A stretch of DNA of 64,000 bases, taken from NCBI GenBank assembly GCA_944548615.1, contig OX155961.1, forward strand, positions 28,492,414 through 28,556,413. Reading direction: 5' to 3'. Numbering within the stretch: the stretch's first letter is position 1; each line of letters opens with the position of its first letter. The position numbers and the translations under genes were made by a program. The stretch is from Micropterix aruncella (taxonomy: Eukaryota; Arthropoda; Insecta; Lepidoptera; Micropterigidae). Below are positions 13,931 through 25,472 of the stretch, piece after piece. The notes beneath the pieces are model-generated. The model had not been told where the DNA came from. It worked only from the letters and a program-made list of their open reading frames with translations, and searched no databases.

Positions 13931-14616
13931 ATGACTATGTATTCGGCGTTCATATACCAGTGTTTAATGTATGCTAGACAGCACCTCACGGAAACTGCAA
14001 TTAATGCAGACATTCACTCGCATCATACCCGCGGTAGCTCCCTTTTATGCGTACCCCGAATTCGACTGGCAAAAGTACAGAAAAGCTACTTGTACCTTAG
14101 CATTAAATTCTATAATCTACTCCCTACAAAATTTAAGCAGCTGGAGGGCATAAAATTAAAAAAAACATCAAGGAGATGCTGATAGGCCACCCTTTCTATA
14201 ATCTGGCCGAATTTGAGGGCCATAATTTTTCAAATATTGTGCCCATTTAAATTACTTAAAAAAGTAGAGCCTTATTGTCTGTATATTTTATATGGTCTTA
14301 TATCTGTACTTTCAAGTTAAAATGCATACCGTTGATTTAATTTGAATATTTAACATTTTACTGACAATTTGAATATTACGATGAATAATTTTACTACGTA
14401 TCTTTTCGAATTACTAACTACTTCAAATATTATGCTTCTGTTTTGATTATTTATATTTATTGTTTGACAATCTAGTAGTTAATTCTTGACTACCTGTGTA
14501 TGTCCAGTAAAGAGTAGTAACGAAACTTACTACCTAATCCAATTATTTTGACACGTCCAAGAGCGGTCTTTAGCCGTCAATTGGACACGATGAAAATGTA
14601 AATGTAAATGTAAATA
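13931..14616 (+). pseudogene. 5'-truncated LINE: reverse-transcriptase C-terminus and 3' UTR
   Basis: The frame 13931-14182 translates to a typical post-RT tail of jockey/CR1-type elements: HSHHTRGSSLLCVPRIRLAK then KSYLYLSIKFYNLLPTKFKQL. After a short 3' UTR the element ends in a (ATGTAA)n tail at about 14590-14616 (GATGAAAATGTAAATGTAA), a common LINE terminus. No RT catalytic motif remains. Clade not determined. Confidence 0.7.
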
Positions 14617-16549
14617 TTATAAAATTATTAATGCTATTTATCGCATTTCTTTAGAAGCTGAAATAAAACAGATTTATAGAATGCCATCTATTAGTCTCTC
14701 TGCATATTAATGTGCGTAATAATAACATATTGAAACCTGTATACCAAATTGAAAATCGCCATATTTATGTATAACATATTAAAATAAAAAGCTGTGTTAA
14801 AAATTTGTTCCTTATTACATTAATATTTTTTTTCTAGATGCGATACCATATAGGCCTGTTTACAGCGCCATTTATAATGCGCAGCCATACCGTGAAATTC
14901 GCCATATTAAACATAAAATTAATATATTTTTGGAACTATGACTGTCATCTACACGTTGCTTTTCATAGTAAAATCCTAGTTGCCGAAACGTTAGAGGGCG
15001 TTGAGCAATCTAACATCCTATAATATAGGGTTTTAGATTGCTATGGTAATGATTAATATACTCGTTACATATTGCATCGCCATTTTTAAATAAGAACTGA
15101 CTAGTACAATAAACATTGCAAAGCATATTAAGGAAACTTTCAACGCAACAGGGTATTAACAACAGGTCCCAGAACACCTTCGAGCTATTGCTTCCAAAAA
15201 ATAAATTATTAATATTTTTTATTTATTTGGGTAATTAACAATTACCTACAGTAGGTATATGGAATCCAGTAGCCAAAAAGCTGATAACATGTTACGCCAG
15301 AAACTGTTGCCAGTGATCCTATTTTAATGTTTATCTAAATTGATGTAAATATATATTTTTTTAATCATAACCTAAATATATTATTGACCTAACCTAAATA
15401 TATTATTAACCTAATAAATAAATTGTCTACCTTGGAACAGGCGGCAGCCTAGTTAGGTTAAGACTTTTGTATATTGAATGTTGTACTCATAATTTGAACT
15501 CAATTAATAATTAATAGTAAATAATAGTATTAAACATTGGTGACTTGATCCTGCCGGTCGCTTTTATCCCTTTCTTTAACGATGATAACTTATACCTAGT
15601 TAGTTTTTATTTTTTTCAAATTAGCCAATAATTTTCATTCCCTGGTAGTAAAGACTGAAAAAAAAGTGTAGAGGGTAATCTGTACTGCTTCCAAATGCTA
15701 GAAGACAGATTTCAAAAACGGTTTTCGCTTTTGGAACTTACTGGAGTAATCAGTATGGCCCTAAGGTTGGAAAGCTTGGAGACCACTGCCCCTTATAACC
15801 AGTTACGTAATATATTTCTAGCTAGCTACTTTGTTTTGGATAAAATCTAGTGTTTTTCTATTTTGTTTAATGTATATAATAGCTCTCACATTTTTTGATT
15901 TATTTTACTTAACACTAAAATGATCAGAATACTTATTGGTTGATGAATGTAGAGTTTTGAGGAAATATTTTTCGAAAAATATTTCCTTAGCACTAAATAA
16001 AACCGTCCATCTTTCTTTTCTAAACACTTCGTATCATGTAAATTGGAGGTATAATATTATCGTATAATCATTTTATTTCATATGTTACATAATCATATTC
16101 CACCCAGTCATAAAGTTATACAATACATAATGGATTAGCAATCTCAATAAAAGAAGCTATACCTTCAATCATTATATATACATATATACCATATACTACA
16201 AAACGATCAACAAGAAAATGTATCTTTATTTATAATACCATTCTATTTGATTGCTCATATGTTTGTTTATTCCTATACGAATGTATATTGGATCACGGGT
16301 TCGGATGTGCGTGCTCATATCTGTTGACTTTATATTAGGAGGGGAAATGTGGGGTAAAAGAAGGCGCTGTTATCACGCTACCATTGATTATTTAATTTTT
16401 TTATTCGAGTGTTTCTCCGCTGGAACGGCAATGTTTTATCGTACGGCTCATTGGTTTTTCCATATTTATTGGCGAAGCAAAGCGAAGCTTGGTGAATCCT
16501 ATAACCACAGATGGGAGCAAATTTCGTAAGTTGTATATGTGTGTGTTTG
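14617..16549. other. AT-rich, mostly featureless; LINE 3' box at 15425-15470
   Basis: No gene recognised. At about 15425-15470 there is a 'taccttggaacaggcggcagcctagttagg' type box that recurs at 36350-36395, 42710-42760, 48760-48800 and inverted at 17585-17645; it probably marks 3' UTRs of one LINE lineage. The frames at 14838-15023 and 16251-16529 have no recognisable domain. Confidence 0.45.
15960..15987. repeat. 28-bp perfect palindrome
   Basis: The 28 bp from AGGAAATATT through TTCGAA to AATATTTCCT read the same on both strands. No flanking element seen. Confidence 0.9.
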
Positions 16550-17050
16550 TGTGTTTATCTGTGCACACGATAGCTCGGGAACGCGTTATCCGATTTCAAA
16601 AATTATTTTATTAAGGCGACACGAGATCTCATAAAAATATCCGAAATGGGCGGACACGCGAAGAAATAGGCGGGGTCCCTTTTGTAGGGTTTGACCAAAA
16701 AAAATCCAGCGTTCACGAAGCGTCAGGCACAGATTCCACGTACGCTCGCGCCGGTGACCAGGCGCTTCACTAAACGTTCGATCGCAAAGCTAGCACAGAA
16801 AACTGTCTTTGCGCAGGAGTGGTATAAGGGTGTTAATGGTAAAGCAAATTTAGCGTAACGCTCAGAGCGCTCTCAAGTTTTAATTTATTGTAATTAATTT
16901 AGTGCGTAATAAAATGTAGCTAAGCGCAATGCTAGAGATTTAACCGGTCAATAGAATTAAATTAAAATAAAACACACTCACTGCTTACATTGTAGGAGTA
17001 ATCGCGCCTGAAAGTTTTCGAAATCAGTTTAAAGCCTTAATACTCAAGGC
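16550..17050 (+). repeat. dispersed repeat family D (with a family K fragment at its left)
   Basis: From AAGGCGAC at 16613 to about 17050 this matches 62771-63340, and inverted 41520-41860. Shared blocks are 'ttaatggtaaag', 'aacgctcagagcgct', 'cacactcac(c/t)gc', 'tacattgtaggagtaa', 'cgcgcctgaaagttttc'. The 16830 region is the empty site for an insertion seen in the 62.8-kb copy. The 16550-16610 piece resembles family K (cgttatccgatttcaaaaatt). Noncoding. Confidence 0.7.
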
Positions 17051-17427
17051 AATGAGTAAATTTAATGATTCCTAATTAAAAATTGGTTCCTTATCGAGGG
17101 ATTCGTTTAGAAACTTTTTTCAAATATTGGTTACATTTTTCGAAAAAAAATATAAACCTTAAGTTCTTCAGATGGTCTTTCCCGGGTAATGTCACCTTAA
17201 TAGACTTTATTATTCAATTTATTTTTCTTCTAATTCGTTTTCTTTGTTATAACTTAATTTTCCTATTTCTTTTAATTTTAAGTCTAGTCTATTTCTCTCG
17301 CTCTATTTAACGGAGTTTTATGTTCAATTTAATGCCGATTTTATAATGGAACTGAGATAAATATTTTAAGCCAATTTAACTTTATGAACATATTACTTCA
17401 AAGTTTAAATAATGTATGTTAATATTA
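17051..17427. other. AT-rich, no gene
   Basis: A 75-codon frame at 17083-17310 is Phe/Ile/Leu-rich because of base composition and lacks any recognisable domain. Confidence 0.45.
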
Positions 17428-17505
17428 GAGTCCTGTCCACCGTAGAACAAATAAGTCCCAGTTGGGTGGCGAAATGAAATAAATATTTATTTATTTATTA
17501 AAAGT
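17428..17505 (+). repeat. LINE 3' end with (ATTT)n tail
   Basis: GAGTCCTGTCCACC, AAGTCCCAGTTGGGTGGC and an (ATTT)n tail match the inverted copy at 43740-43925. Probably a severely truncated non-LTR retrotransposon. Confidence 0.55.
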
Positions 17506-17584
17506 TAAATAACGAGATATACATTCCTGCAGCATTACAAAAAAAAGTGTTTGGAACAGTAGCGAAAAATAGAGCATACTGCAG

Positions 17585-17645
17585 CATCTTGGTTCCTACG
17601 TCAACACCGCCTAACTAGGCCTAGGCCTGTACTACAGCAGGTGTA
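17585..17645 (-). repeat. LINE 3' box, minus orientation
   Basis: The reverse complement carries GTAGTACAGGCCTAGGCCTAG followed by a TTAGGCGG-type end, the same box found at 36350, 42710 and 48760. Confidence 0.45.
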
Positions 17646-18139
17646 CCAGTAAATATTTTACCTGAGCACACGTTAAGTAAAAATTAAAAGAAAAACAAAA
17701 GAGATCAAATTAGATATTCATAAGTATTTAAAGAAGTCATTTAAAAAAATCGTTCAATCAAAAATGGTGAAATATCATTAGAAAAAATAGATAAAAGATG
17801 GAATTAAAATTTAAGAATTAATTTAAAATAGTCAAAAATATATCAAATTAATTAACATCTGAATTACATTTCCAAAATTGTCTTAAGTGTTAGTAGAAAT
17901 AGTAAAATGTAATGAAAATTAAAAATAAAATCGTAAATTCCAAAAAAAAAATTATCAAAAATTCTAAATTATGTCTTTGTCAAAAACATCTTTAAAAAAA
18001 AAATTAATATCTTAAAATAGTATTTAAAATTATAATCATAAAATTATCAAGTAAGTAAAGAAAAAAACGAAATTATAATAATAGTAAATAGATAGATAGA
18101 TACCTACTCAGTAAATAAAAAAACGAATAAAAATAAAAA
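17646..18139. other. very AT-rich stretch
   Basis: Dominated by A-runs on the plus strand; no gene or element recognised. Confidence 0.45.
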
Positions 18140-18260
18140 TCATATCAATCATAGCATGAGGTTGAGGTTTTGCCATTTGGTTGCGGTTATTTCTTTAAGA
18201 GAAATCAATGTTTTATAGAGATAATTTCTTTAATAAATAAATAAATAGAAAAAGAATATT
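18140..18260 (+). repeat. LINE 3' end sharing sequence with 43765-43860
   Basis: GGTTGAGGTTTTGCCATTTGGTT, interrupted only by substitutions, followed by ATCAATGTTT and a (AAAT)n tail, matches the reverse complement of 43765-43860. Another truncated non-LTR copy. Confidence 0.5.
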
Positions 18261-18409
18261 TTTTAAAATCTAGGGTTCCGTAACTGAAACAGACATGGTA
18301 GATGCCATAAAAACTATCTTTTTGAAGTATACTAGTATATGTATACTAGTCCGATTTTCATATTTCGTTTGCTAAAAGGTTTTATTTGTTAATAGGATAA
18401 AATTAGTAT

Positions 18410-18530
18410 ATATAGGGTCACGTACCTATGATAGAAATAGGAGCTGCCATACAAACGTCCATCATCGAAACGTTTGAGCGCACGATAAGTCTTAAACGCA
18501 TTGTCCGATTTCAAAAATTCCTACACCAAA
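18410..18530 (+). repeat. dispersed repeat family K
   Basis: Shares 'gatagaaat(a/g)gg(a/t)(g/c)ctgccatacaaac', 'gcacg(a)taagtc' and 'tgtccgatttcaaaaat' with 20540-20670 and 20713-20830. Noncoding. Confidence 0.55.
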
Positions 18531-18532
18531 TG

Positions 18533-18660
18533 AAATGAAATGAAATGAAAAATACCTTTATTGTACTAACAAAAATAATTACATGGGTAAAGAAAACTTA
18601 AATTCTATTTTAACTTAGTACAAACGGCGGGCTTATCGTTTCGCGATTTCTTACAGCCAA
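18533..18660 (-). repeat. LINE 3' terminus (minus) with (TTTCA)n tail
   Basis: Read on the minus strand it ends in repeated TTTCATTTCA after TTATTAATAAAGGT-like sequence; CTGTAAGAAATCGC precedes it, as in the 3' ends at 24800-24870 and 55970-56010. Body lost. Confidence 0.5.
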
Positions 18661-19570
18661 CCGTGTAATATTAAATAAAAGTAACATTACAGCTCACATA
18701 TATAAACATATACACATATATATACATATACATACATCCAAACATACATACATATACATAAATACTTAAAATATATAATTTTTAATATAATATATGTATA
18801 TTATAATAATAAATACATATAAACTACAGATAAATAATAATAAAAAAACTGCTTACATAAAATGATAGATATTACATAGTTCTTATGCTTCTATCCAGTC
18901 AACAACCTAACGAAAGGTGCCCAACCCAACCAATTGATGTTCTTCTTCAAAGTGATTAAATTTTTAGTCTAAGTTTTCTTAGCTATTGCAAAAATGGAAG
19001 ATGCTATAGAGCAGGACCTTTAGAAATATTTATGCAGACGATAGCATTTTCATAATGCCTGGGTTATTCATGCATTGTATAATTCAACTAAGAGAAGTAG
19101 ATTGAAAACGAATGCAGTTAATGGGTGTCCACGTGATGGCATGCATATCACTTTATTTTTAACGCTTCGTATATTTCAAGCAATACGGTTACATACCTTA
19201 TGTATTACCTTTTAGTTTTTTACTAGACATAGTGGACTATTTCCCAGAAAAATGCTCTTATATCCTACATTTTCTGCTTATTCGTGGCAGAGTTGATAAT
19301 TCTAGCATGCCAGTGAAGGTATATTTCTTTGTTCTGGATAATTAAAATGGAGCTCAGTAACGTAATCTATTTACGGAACCGTCCTCGAACACCAACGTAA
19401 GTCGATGGAGTCAGCTTACGCGTGCCACGCAATACAATACGGCATATAAAGCTTTAAGTTCAACAGCTTTAGATTTGGATATTTTTACAGCGAGCACACA
19501 TCTTTTCAAGATGTGGGCATTGCATTACTTAATTATTTCAAAAAAAGATGTTTTTTTATTTAGGTACATA
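18661..19570. other. no recognisable gene; TA/CA-rich low complexity at 18700-18800
   Basis: 18700-18800 is made of ATACATATA variants. The remainder is AT-rich with no coding signature. Confidence 0.45.
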
Positions 19571-19574
19571 CTTG

Positions 19575-20340
19575 TGCGGTGTGGTAGAGCGTCTAGTGGT
19601 AGCACCTTTCAGGTTACTTCAGCCGGCTCTCGTTACGGAGGGTGGAGAACCACACTGGTCCACAGGCGTTCTACAAATCTCTCACCAGTGGCTCCAAGTA
19701 ACTGCTGTACACGCAGCAGCCACACCGCTGTAAACCACGTCGGCTCGTGGACTAAACCTGGTCGAGGGGGGCCTGCACTCCTCGGTGGACAGGTCTGATT
19801 GCGGATACCTCCTGCATAGTGTACGAAGACTGACCCGGCGAAGAAGGCAACTCGACAGCTTATAAGCGACGGATGTTGGCGGAAGTGGCGCCCTTGGAAG
19901 GCCTAGGGCGCCTGGTTGAGGGCTAAAAACCGGCGGCCAGAAACTGCATCCCTCTTTCCTCCAATCGTGGCGGATCTCCGCTCCATTGGCGCACGGATTG
20001 CAGGGACGAGAGAGTGAGTGCCTGCACCAGCGCAACCGCTTACTCACGGTAAACTATTCACGCGCAGATGACCTCTAGTTTTTAAACATCAGACCGGACT
20101 TGTAAGAAGTCCTGTCAGCCAAGAGGTCGCCGTCGTCGAATCACGATGAGGAGGACATCAAACATACCTGTACTTGGATTTTTTAAGGATTACATAATAC
20201 TTATTTTGGTGAAAATAATAAGTGTCAAGTAATCTAGTTGTCTAAATAGTTTTAATGTTGCTTGATTTTAATGTAATATTACACTCAAAAATTTATGTTT
20301 TATTAGATTGTTAATAAAGGCTATTATTATTATTATTACT
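19575..20340 (+). mobile_element. retroposon with LINE-like 3' end
   Basis: A GC-rich island ends in TTAATAAAGGC(TATTAT)n. Positions 20111-20160 (CCAAGAGGTCGCCGTCGTCG and ATCACGATGAGGAGGA) match 34323-34370 at the C-terminal coding end of another LINE copy (EVAVV.SR). The 5' start (GTGGTAGAGCGTCTAGTGG) faintly recalls a tRNA-like A box, so it could be a composite SINE, but I cannot fit a convincing B box. The reading frames in it are not protein-like. Confidence 0.5.
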
Positions 20341-20539
20341 TATTTTGTATGTACTTATAATAAATTAAATGTTTCCTTCCATGCATGTCTATGTTTATAT
20401 TACATCTCAAAGGCTTGGTCATGACTTTAAGATTGATTTGTTTAAGAAATAATTAAATAAATAAAAAGATAACTCAATTCAGATTCTGTTTAAAAAAAAA
20501 TATTTGCTATTTTATTTGTCAATGTCAAGGAATTAGTAT

Positions 20540-20830
20540 AATTCCTTTAGCGTCTCGTACCTACAATAGAAACGGGAGCTGTCATTGAAAAGTACCTCTT
20601 TGAAACGTCTTTAGGCACGGTAAGTCGTGTACGCGATGTCCGATTCAAAAAAATATTTAATTAATAATTTCTTCCTTTTTTATCAAAAGGAAGAAATGCT
20701 CAGTTTTAATTTATCCTGCCTATGATAGAAATGGGTCCTGCCATACAAACGGACCACTTGAAATAGCACTTTTAGCCATGCCTTGTAAGATTTCAAAACA
20801 ACCAACTCACATTAAAATGCTAAATTCTAT
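20540..20830 (+). repeat. two adjacent copies of family K
   Basis: 20540-20670 and 20713-20830 each match 18410-18530. Between them is a perfect 13-bp-arm hairpin (ATTTCTTCCTTTT at 20667-20679, complement at 20685-20697). Confidence 0.55.
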
Positions 20831-21143
20831 AAGTAATAGGGGTCAATATTTCGATAAATGAAATATACATACATTTTTACCACAATGTTCTGTCCCTAAT
20901 TTACAGTGAGTTATTGAAGAGTTACGGGAATATGGTAGCTCCTTGGCTTACGCCTCTTTCGATTCGGTCACTCAGGCGTTTCTAATGCATTTGAATAACT
21001 GGGGATATATTACATATCCTTGTCAGCCTCCAAAAAGTCAGTGAACTTTAATTGTAGAGAACGGCAAATCTTTATTTCCTATAGATAGCCACCAGAGTGC
21101 AGTTGTGCTGGTATCAACTTGTATTAGTAGATTGTATAACAAG

Positions 21144-21275
21144 GGAGCAAAATAATATTTTTACGGCGGGGGCGCTTTTTTGAATCCATAGCGAAGTGAG
21201 GGATTCTTTAGTAGAATCCTGAACGTAGCGAGGGATTCAAAAAAGCGCCCGAGCCAAAAATATTTTGCGCCCGAG
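21144..21275. mobile_element. short fold-back element
   Basis: An inner perfect 18-bp inverted repeat (GGGCGCTTTTTTGAATCC at 21170-21187, complement at 21233-21250) extends outward imperfectly (AAATATTTTT..GGC) to about 43-bp arms. The loop holds repeats of GAAGTGAGGGATTC and GTAGCGAGGGATTC. It is capable of a strong hairpin. Probably a fold-back or MITE-type element; no transposase. Confidence 0.6.
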
Positions 21276-22330
21276 TGATACACTCAACTTTTCATCACCC
21301 TCTATGAGAAAATAAAAGGCGCCTCATATTTTATTGTAATATTATTTACTTAATAAAACATACAGTATGAGTATGCTTAGTTCTAATGCTTTCAGGAGTT
21401 AAATCTATACTTTCACTGTCACTTCAAGAACTAATTTTTCAAAACAAAACGATGATTTTTTATAATCCGTGAAAATTGTCGAAAACGCGGGCGACATAAA
21501 CAATTGACGTTCGCGCGTTTTTAATTTCATTTGTTTTTTTTTATTCAGCCGGCGGCGCGACTAGGGGCCGTCGTACCAGCCAGTCTTTATTCAAACAATA
21601 TTTGCGTTCGATTTCTTCGGCGCTGAAGACTAAAATGTTCCAAATTCAAAAAAAGCCGCAAAGATAAATTGCGGCGCACTTATAAATTGCGGCGCACTTA
21701 TTCAAAAATAAGCCGCAAAGATAATTGCGACGCACTTATAAAGTTTCTTATAGAAAACACCACTTTTGGGCGCATTTAAAGGCGAACCAAGTCGTCCTTT
21801 ACGAATAAATGGGATGAAAACAATATTACACAAGCACTGGCATGAGATTAGTTGATCAAAGGATAGTTCGTTGGTGTATCAAGGGATAGTTCGTTTCTTT
21901 TTTAAAAAAACTGACACATTTATCGTTGTGAGAAGTTTGTGTCCAAGTTGACAGTGGCATATTTGGAGTTGTGCCTATTTTGAAGGTAGGTTGAGCAATA
22001 CAACATTAAATTAATTTGCATGAGTTGACCTTATTCGAGTTGTATCTGCTTTAAAGAAAAATCATTGATTTTATTTAAGATTTTGTTCATTTGTGCCTCT
22101 TGAAATTTGTTCAAATTAAGATTTGGTTTACTTGTGCCTCTTAAAATGTGTTCAAATAAAGATTTTGTTCACTTGTGCCTCTTCAAATCTAATAAAGATA
22201 TATCGAGTTGTATGGGTTTCAAAATAAAATTAATGGATGTTGGTAAGATTGTTTTAAATTATGCCACTTAAAATTTTTAGGAAGGAAGTTTTTAAGTGAG
22301 AGATATTAAATAATAATTATTATCATGGTA
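21276..22330. other. no gene; two short tandem repeats
   Basis: About 21645-21745 repeats AAGCCGCAAAGATAAATTGC..GGCGCACTTAT. About 22081-22195 holds three 41-bp units around TTGTGCCTCTT (at 22093, 22134, 22175). Otherwise AT-rich without coding signature. Confidence 0.55.
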
Positions 22331-22334
22331 AGGG

Positions 22335-23035
22335 GTCGTGCACAAATTACGTAATTCTTTTATTCGATTTGTTTACCCCCCCCCCCCCTTCTCCCCTTCT
22401 CCACCCATTGTTAGATTTAGTAAGATTTTTTAAACCCTCGCCCCAATATTTTCTTATATTCTTGAGGAACCAAATAATCAGCGTAATTCAAAAATATTAA
22501 AAAAATATATAAAAAAATGTTTAATTGTATACGAATGTGCCCTGCTGGCATGGAATAAACCTTAAAAATTACAAAACATAGACTTCTGGGGGTCAAGTAA
22601 GCGGTGTGATTCAATCAAATATATATTTTTTAAGATTTATTTCCAAAAAAGTGCTAACGAAAAAAAATATAGAAACTATTATATTGATGCATGATCTGTG
22701 AGCACGGGCTAAACCTTACATTCTAGATACAGCCTACTAAAGGGTCAAATAAGAGGTGTGATTCATCAAAAATATAATAATAACAACCTAAATATTTCTA
22801 GATTGAAATGTACAAGCGACAAACGTAAACCAAAACTCTTATATTTGCACCCTGCACCCTGCATGCACCCTGCAGGCTCGGGATAAACCTTGAAACTTGT
22901 CATTTGAAACCTAGACTTCTTAGGGGTTAAAAAATACAATAAAGAAAATTTTTAGTTCAAAAAAGTACAAACAATAAACGAATACCAAATCTATCATACT
23001 AAAACCCTGCTGCTGGCCTGCTGGGACGGGCCAAC
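22335..23035 (+). repeat. poly-C tract followed by ~165-bp degenerate tandem repeats
   Basis: Starts with AGGGGTCGTGCACAAATTACG and a C homopolymer (about 22377-22389), a combination I recall from DNA-element ends. It continues with three to four diverged units containing CCCTGC(T/A)GG..GG(A/G)ATAAACCTT, TAGACTTCT..GGGGTCAA and GTGTGATTCA. Unit positions are about 22520, 22700, 22870 and 23010. Confidence 0.55.
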
Positions 23036-23379
23036 TATTTTTAATTAATAAATAAGTTTAAACCAACGTCCATTCACCTCCATCCGGTATAGTTCTCCAC
23101 AATTAAAATGCAATTATTATATTAAATAAACAATACAATTAACATTTTCTACGTTGCAAAATGCTAGGAATTTTGACTGTATATGCAATGATGAATATGC
23201 AAGGATTTTGACTGCATATGCAAGGATACGAGATTGAATTGACACCTCATCGGAAGCCAGCAGACCATGAACAAATTGGATATCATGAATAAAGGCGGTT
23301 TAGATGATTTACTTGACTCTTTTTTCGGTGATATGTTCGAAGAACGTTTTTGTGCGAGAGGCCATTGTAAACGTATATA

Positions 23380-23930
23380 ATCGTACCTCTGCCGGGAAAG
23401 TAAAAAAATCGGTTGTGTCACCCCAAGACTTCCCCGGCAAACAGACAACACCCCCCCAACCCCCCGCTCGCTGAACCATTCCCTTACCCCCCTCCCCACC
23501 TCAGACAAACCCTTCTTCCCCGATAGTGATTGCGTCAAATGATTACGATAGTTAATGTACAATATTTGTAGTATTTCCGTTGTACTAAAATGATTATTTG
23601 TGTCTTGTAAAAGAGACATTTTTACCAAAATTTCACAATTCAGAATGTAGTTTCGGCCCATCGACGAATCTGTGTACCGAATTTCAAATTTCTAAGTCCA
23701 ATATTTCCAGATCAAAGTATGACTAACGTGCCGGACGTGGTGGACGGATTTCAACCACAATCTTTTCAACTCTTGACTCTCCATGACTAAATGATGCCTG
23801 CATGCCAAAGTTTAACTCAATCGGATTACGCATTTGGGTGCTATCGTGGAGGAACACACAATCACAGACGCACAGACACACAGAAATGCGTTCACAATAC
23901 TTTCCGTCTGGCGGGAAATAAAAAGCTGTA
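23380..23930 (+). repeat. dispersed repeat family C with C-rich tract
   Basis: Module 1 (about 23390-23450: AAAAAAATCGGTTGTGTCAC, CTTCCCCGGCAAACAGACAA), then a C-rich tract (23446-23520), then module 2 (23655-23930) matching 1930-2335. The same order is seen inverted at 26060-27130 and forward at 50380-50790, so this is one element type with an asymmetric pyrimidine tract. The minus-strand frame 23164-23661 is noncoding. Confidence 0.65.
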
Positions 23931-24069
23931 TTCATTTTATTTACCGTTAGGTAGAAAATAATAATACATATTATGTAGGTGACTGCTGGTTTGATGCTTA
24001 TCACATGAATATCAAATTTCTTGATTGATAAAATCTAAATAAAATATATTGAGAATATCTTAGTGAGTG

Positions 24070-24121
24070 AATATATTAAAAGGAATAAAAAACACGACTG
24101 CCGTTATAAAAAGTAGTTTTA

Positions 24122-24160
<39 letters not shown>

Positions 24161-24650
24161 TATTACTTTCTTTTAAATAAAATATTAGTGGTTTATGTAT
24201 ATATCTATATAGATACATATATATTTTCGGATTGTACTCAATAAGGCTTTTAATTTGTTACTAAGCACAATATATTTATGTAAATTTATTAACATTTGGA
24301 GATTTTGACATGTAGAGAACTTTTTACTTGATATTTGGATAGTTAATAGATAGATACATGTATATTTTCGTAATTTACTCAATCAGACCTTTCATTTGAC
24401 TATAAACGATATATGTTTATTGATATTTGGTGATTCTGACATAAAGTTACCTATTTACGTTATATTTTTACAGTTAAGGTACCTTATGACATTCGGGATG
24501 ACATAACGATTCTAACAATACTACATACTTTTAAATCAGTTTAAGGGTTTTGAAGTTATAGTGGTATAAAGAGACAGAAAACATACATAGATGAATTCTG
24601 AACACATAACTCTTATTTTTTGTTGGGCAGTCGAATAAATAGATATTTTT
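24070..24650 (-). repeat. dispersed repeat family I, minus copy with a small TA array
   Basis: The reverse complement matches 2520-2755 and 56740-56970. The right part (about 24400-24650, ending GAATTCTGAACACATAAC..TTGTTGGGCAGTCG) matches 36960-37190. A (TA)n run lies at 24125-24157 at the position where the 35.3-kb copy carries its much larger array. Confidence 0.65.
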
Positions 24651-24676
24651 GCGCCCCTGCGGCGCCGACGCAATTA

Positions 24677-25472
24677 AGGGGTCCGGTACATTGGTTCGAC
24701 GAACGCAACGTATTATGACATCTAACCCTTGTATTTAAATGAAAGCAGACACAATTATCCTACGCAACGTTGCGTGTGATAAGTAATAATAATAATAATA
24801 ATTAAACGCTTTATTTGCTTTAACAAAAAGGCGAGCTTATTGCATAAAAGCAATATCTTACAGCTAACCTTAACCTAGTGGAATAAAATGTTATGCGGTA
24901 ACAATAAACTACTAAATTAAATTTTAATCATTTAAATTCAGCAGGAAACAAAACAATAAATTTCAGAAAAAACAAACAATAAATCTATAATGACGCAGGG
25001 GACGCAATAGGGAGTAAAAAATAGGGAAAAATAAGGAAAAGTTTTAAAGCGTGGGTTCAAGTGTTCTTTGAGCCTGCGTTTGAAGCAAAACAAACTAGGT
25101 GCTATCCTTATATGCGTGGGTAAAGCATTCCAGAGACGGGCTCCACGTACAGAGAAAGAGTGCGAGAAGAAATCACTACTGTGACCAGGGATCGAGAGCA
25201 GTAGGTTGTCTTCAGATCTCAGAGAGCGCTCGTGAGAAGATAGAGGTTTAAACCTACTTATAAGATAGTTCGGAGCGACCCCCTTTAGGATTTTGAAGAG
25301 CAAACCTAGGACTCTCGTATCTTCTTCCGTACTGCGTAATATGGTCAAACTTTCTTAGGTCGTAAATGAATCGAATGCAGACATAAGTGTGTCTGCTTCC
25401 ATCTAAATTCAATGGCCAGATGTCATCATGCGTTGCTTACGTTGCGTACTTAGGCTCAGTGTGTCGGACCCT
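24677..25472. mobile_element. MITE with ~80-bp inverted repeats, split by a LINE
   Basis: Left arm (24677-24754: GGGGTCCGGTACATTGG, ACGCAACGTA, ATGACATCTAA, GAAAGCAGACAC) pairs with right arm (25389-25472) in inverted orientation. Without the inserted LINE the element would be about 190 bp and nearly all stem. Outer flanks are TTAA on the left and TTTA on the right, so a TTAA target is possible but unproven. Confidence 0.65.
24785..25382 (-). pseudogene. 5'-truncated LINE inserted in the MITE
   Basis: Flanked by ATAAGT at 24779-24784 and 25383-25388, a target duplication. The minus strand translates to an RT C-terminal region: VCIRFIYDLRKFDHI, a frameshift near 25340, then LLFKILKGVAPNYLISRF, SLRSEDNLLLSIPGHSSDFF and ARLWNALPTHIRIAPSLFCF. 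It ends with GCTAACCTTAACC-type 3' UTR and a (TTA)n tail (24785-24802). Same family as 55925-56685. CR1/jockey-like; no catalytic core left. Confidence 0.82.

Noticed and set aside
16251..16529. 92-codon frame as a host exon
   Set aside because: No domain, no splice sites in frame, composition typical of intergenic DNA.
19682..20047. 121-codon minus frame over the retroposon
   Set aside because: The strand is antisense to the element, as shown by its 3' tail; composition is arginine/proline-rich from GC content.
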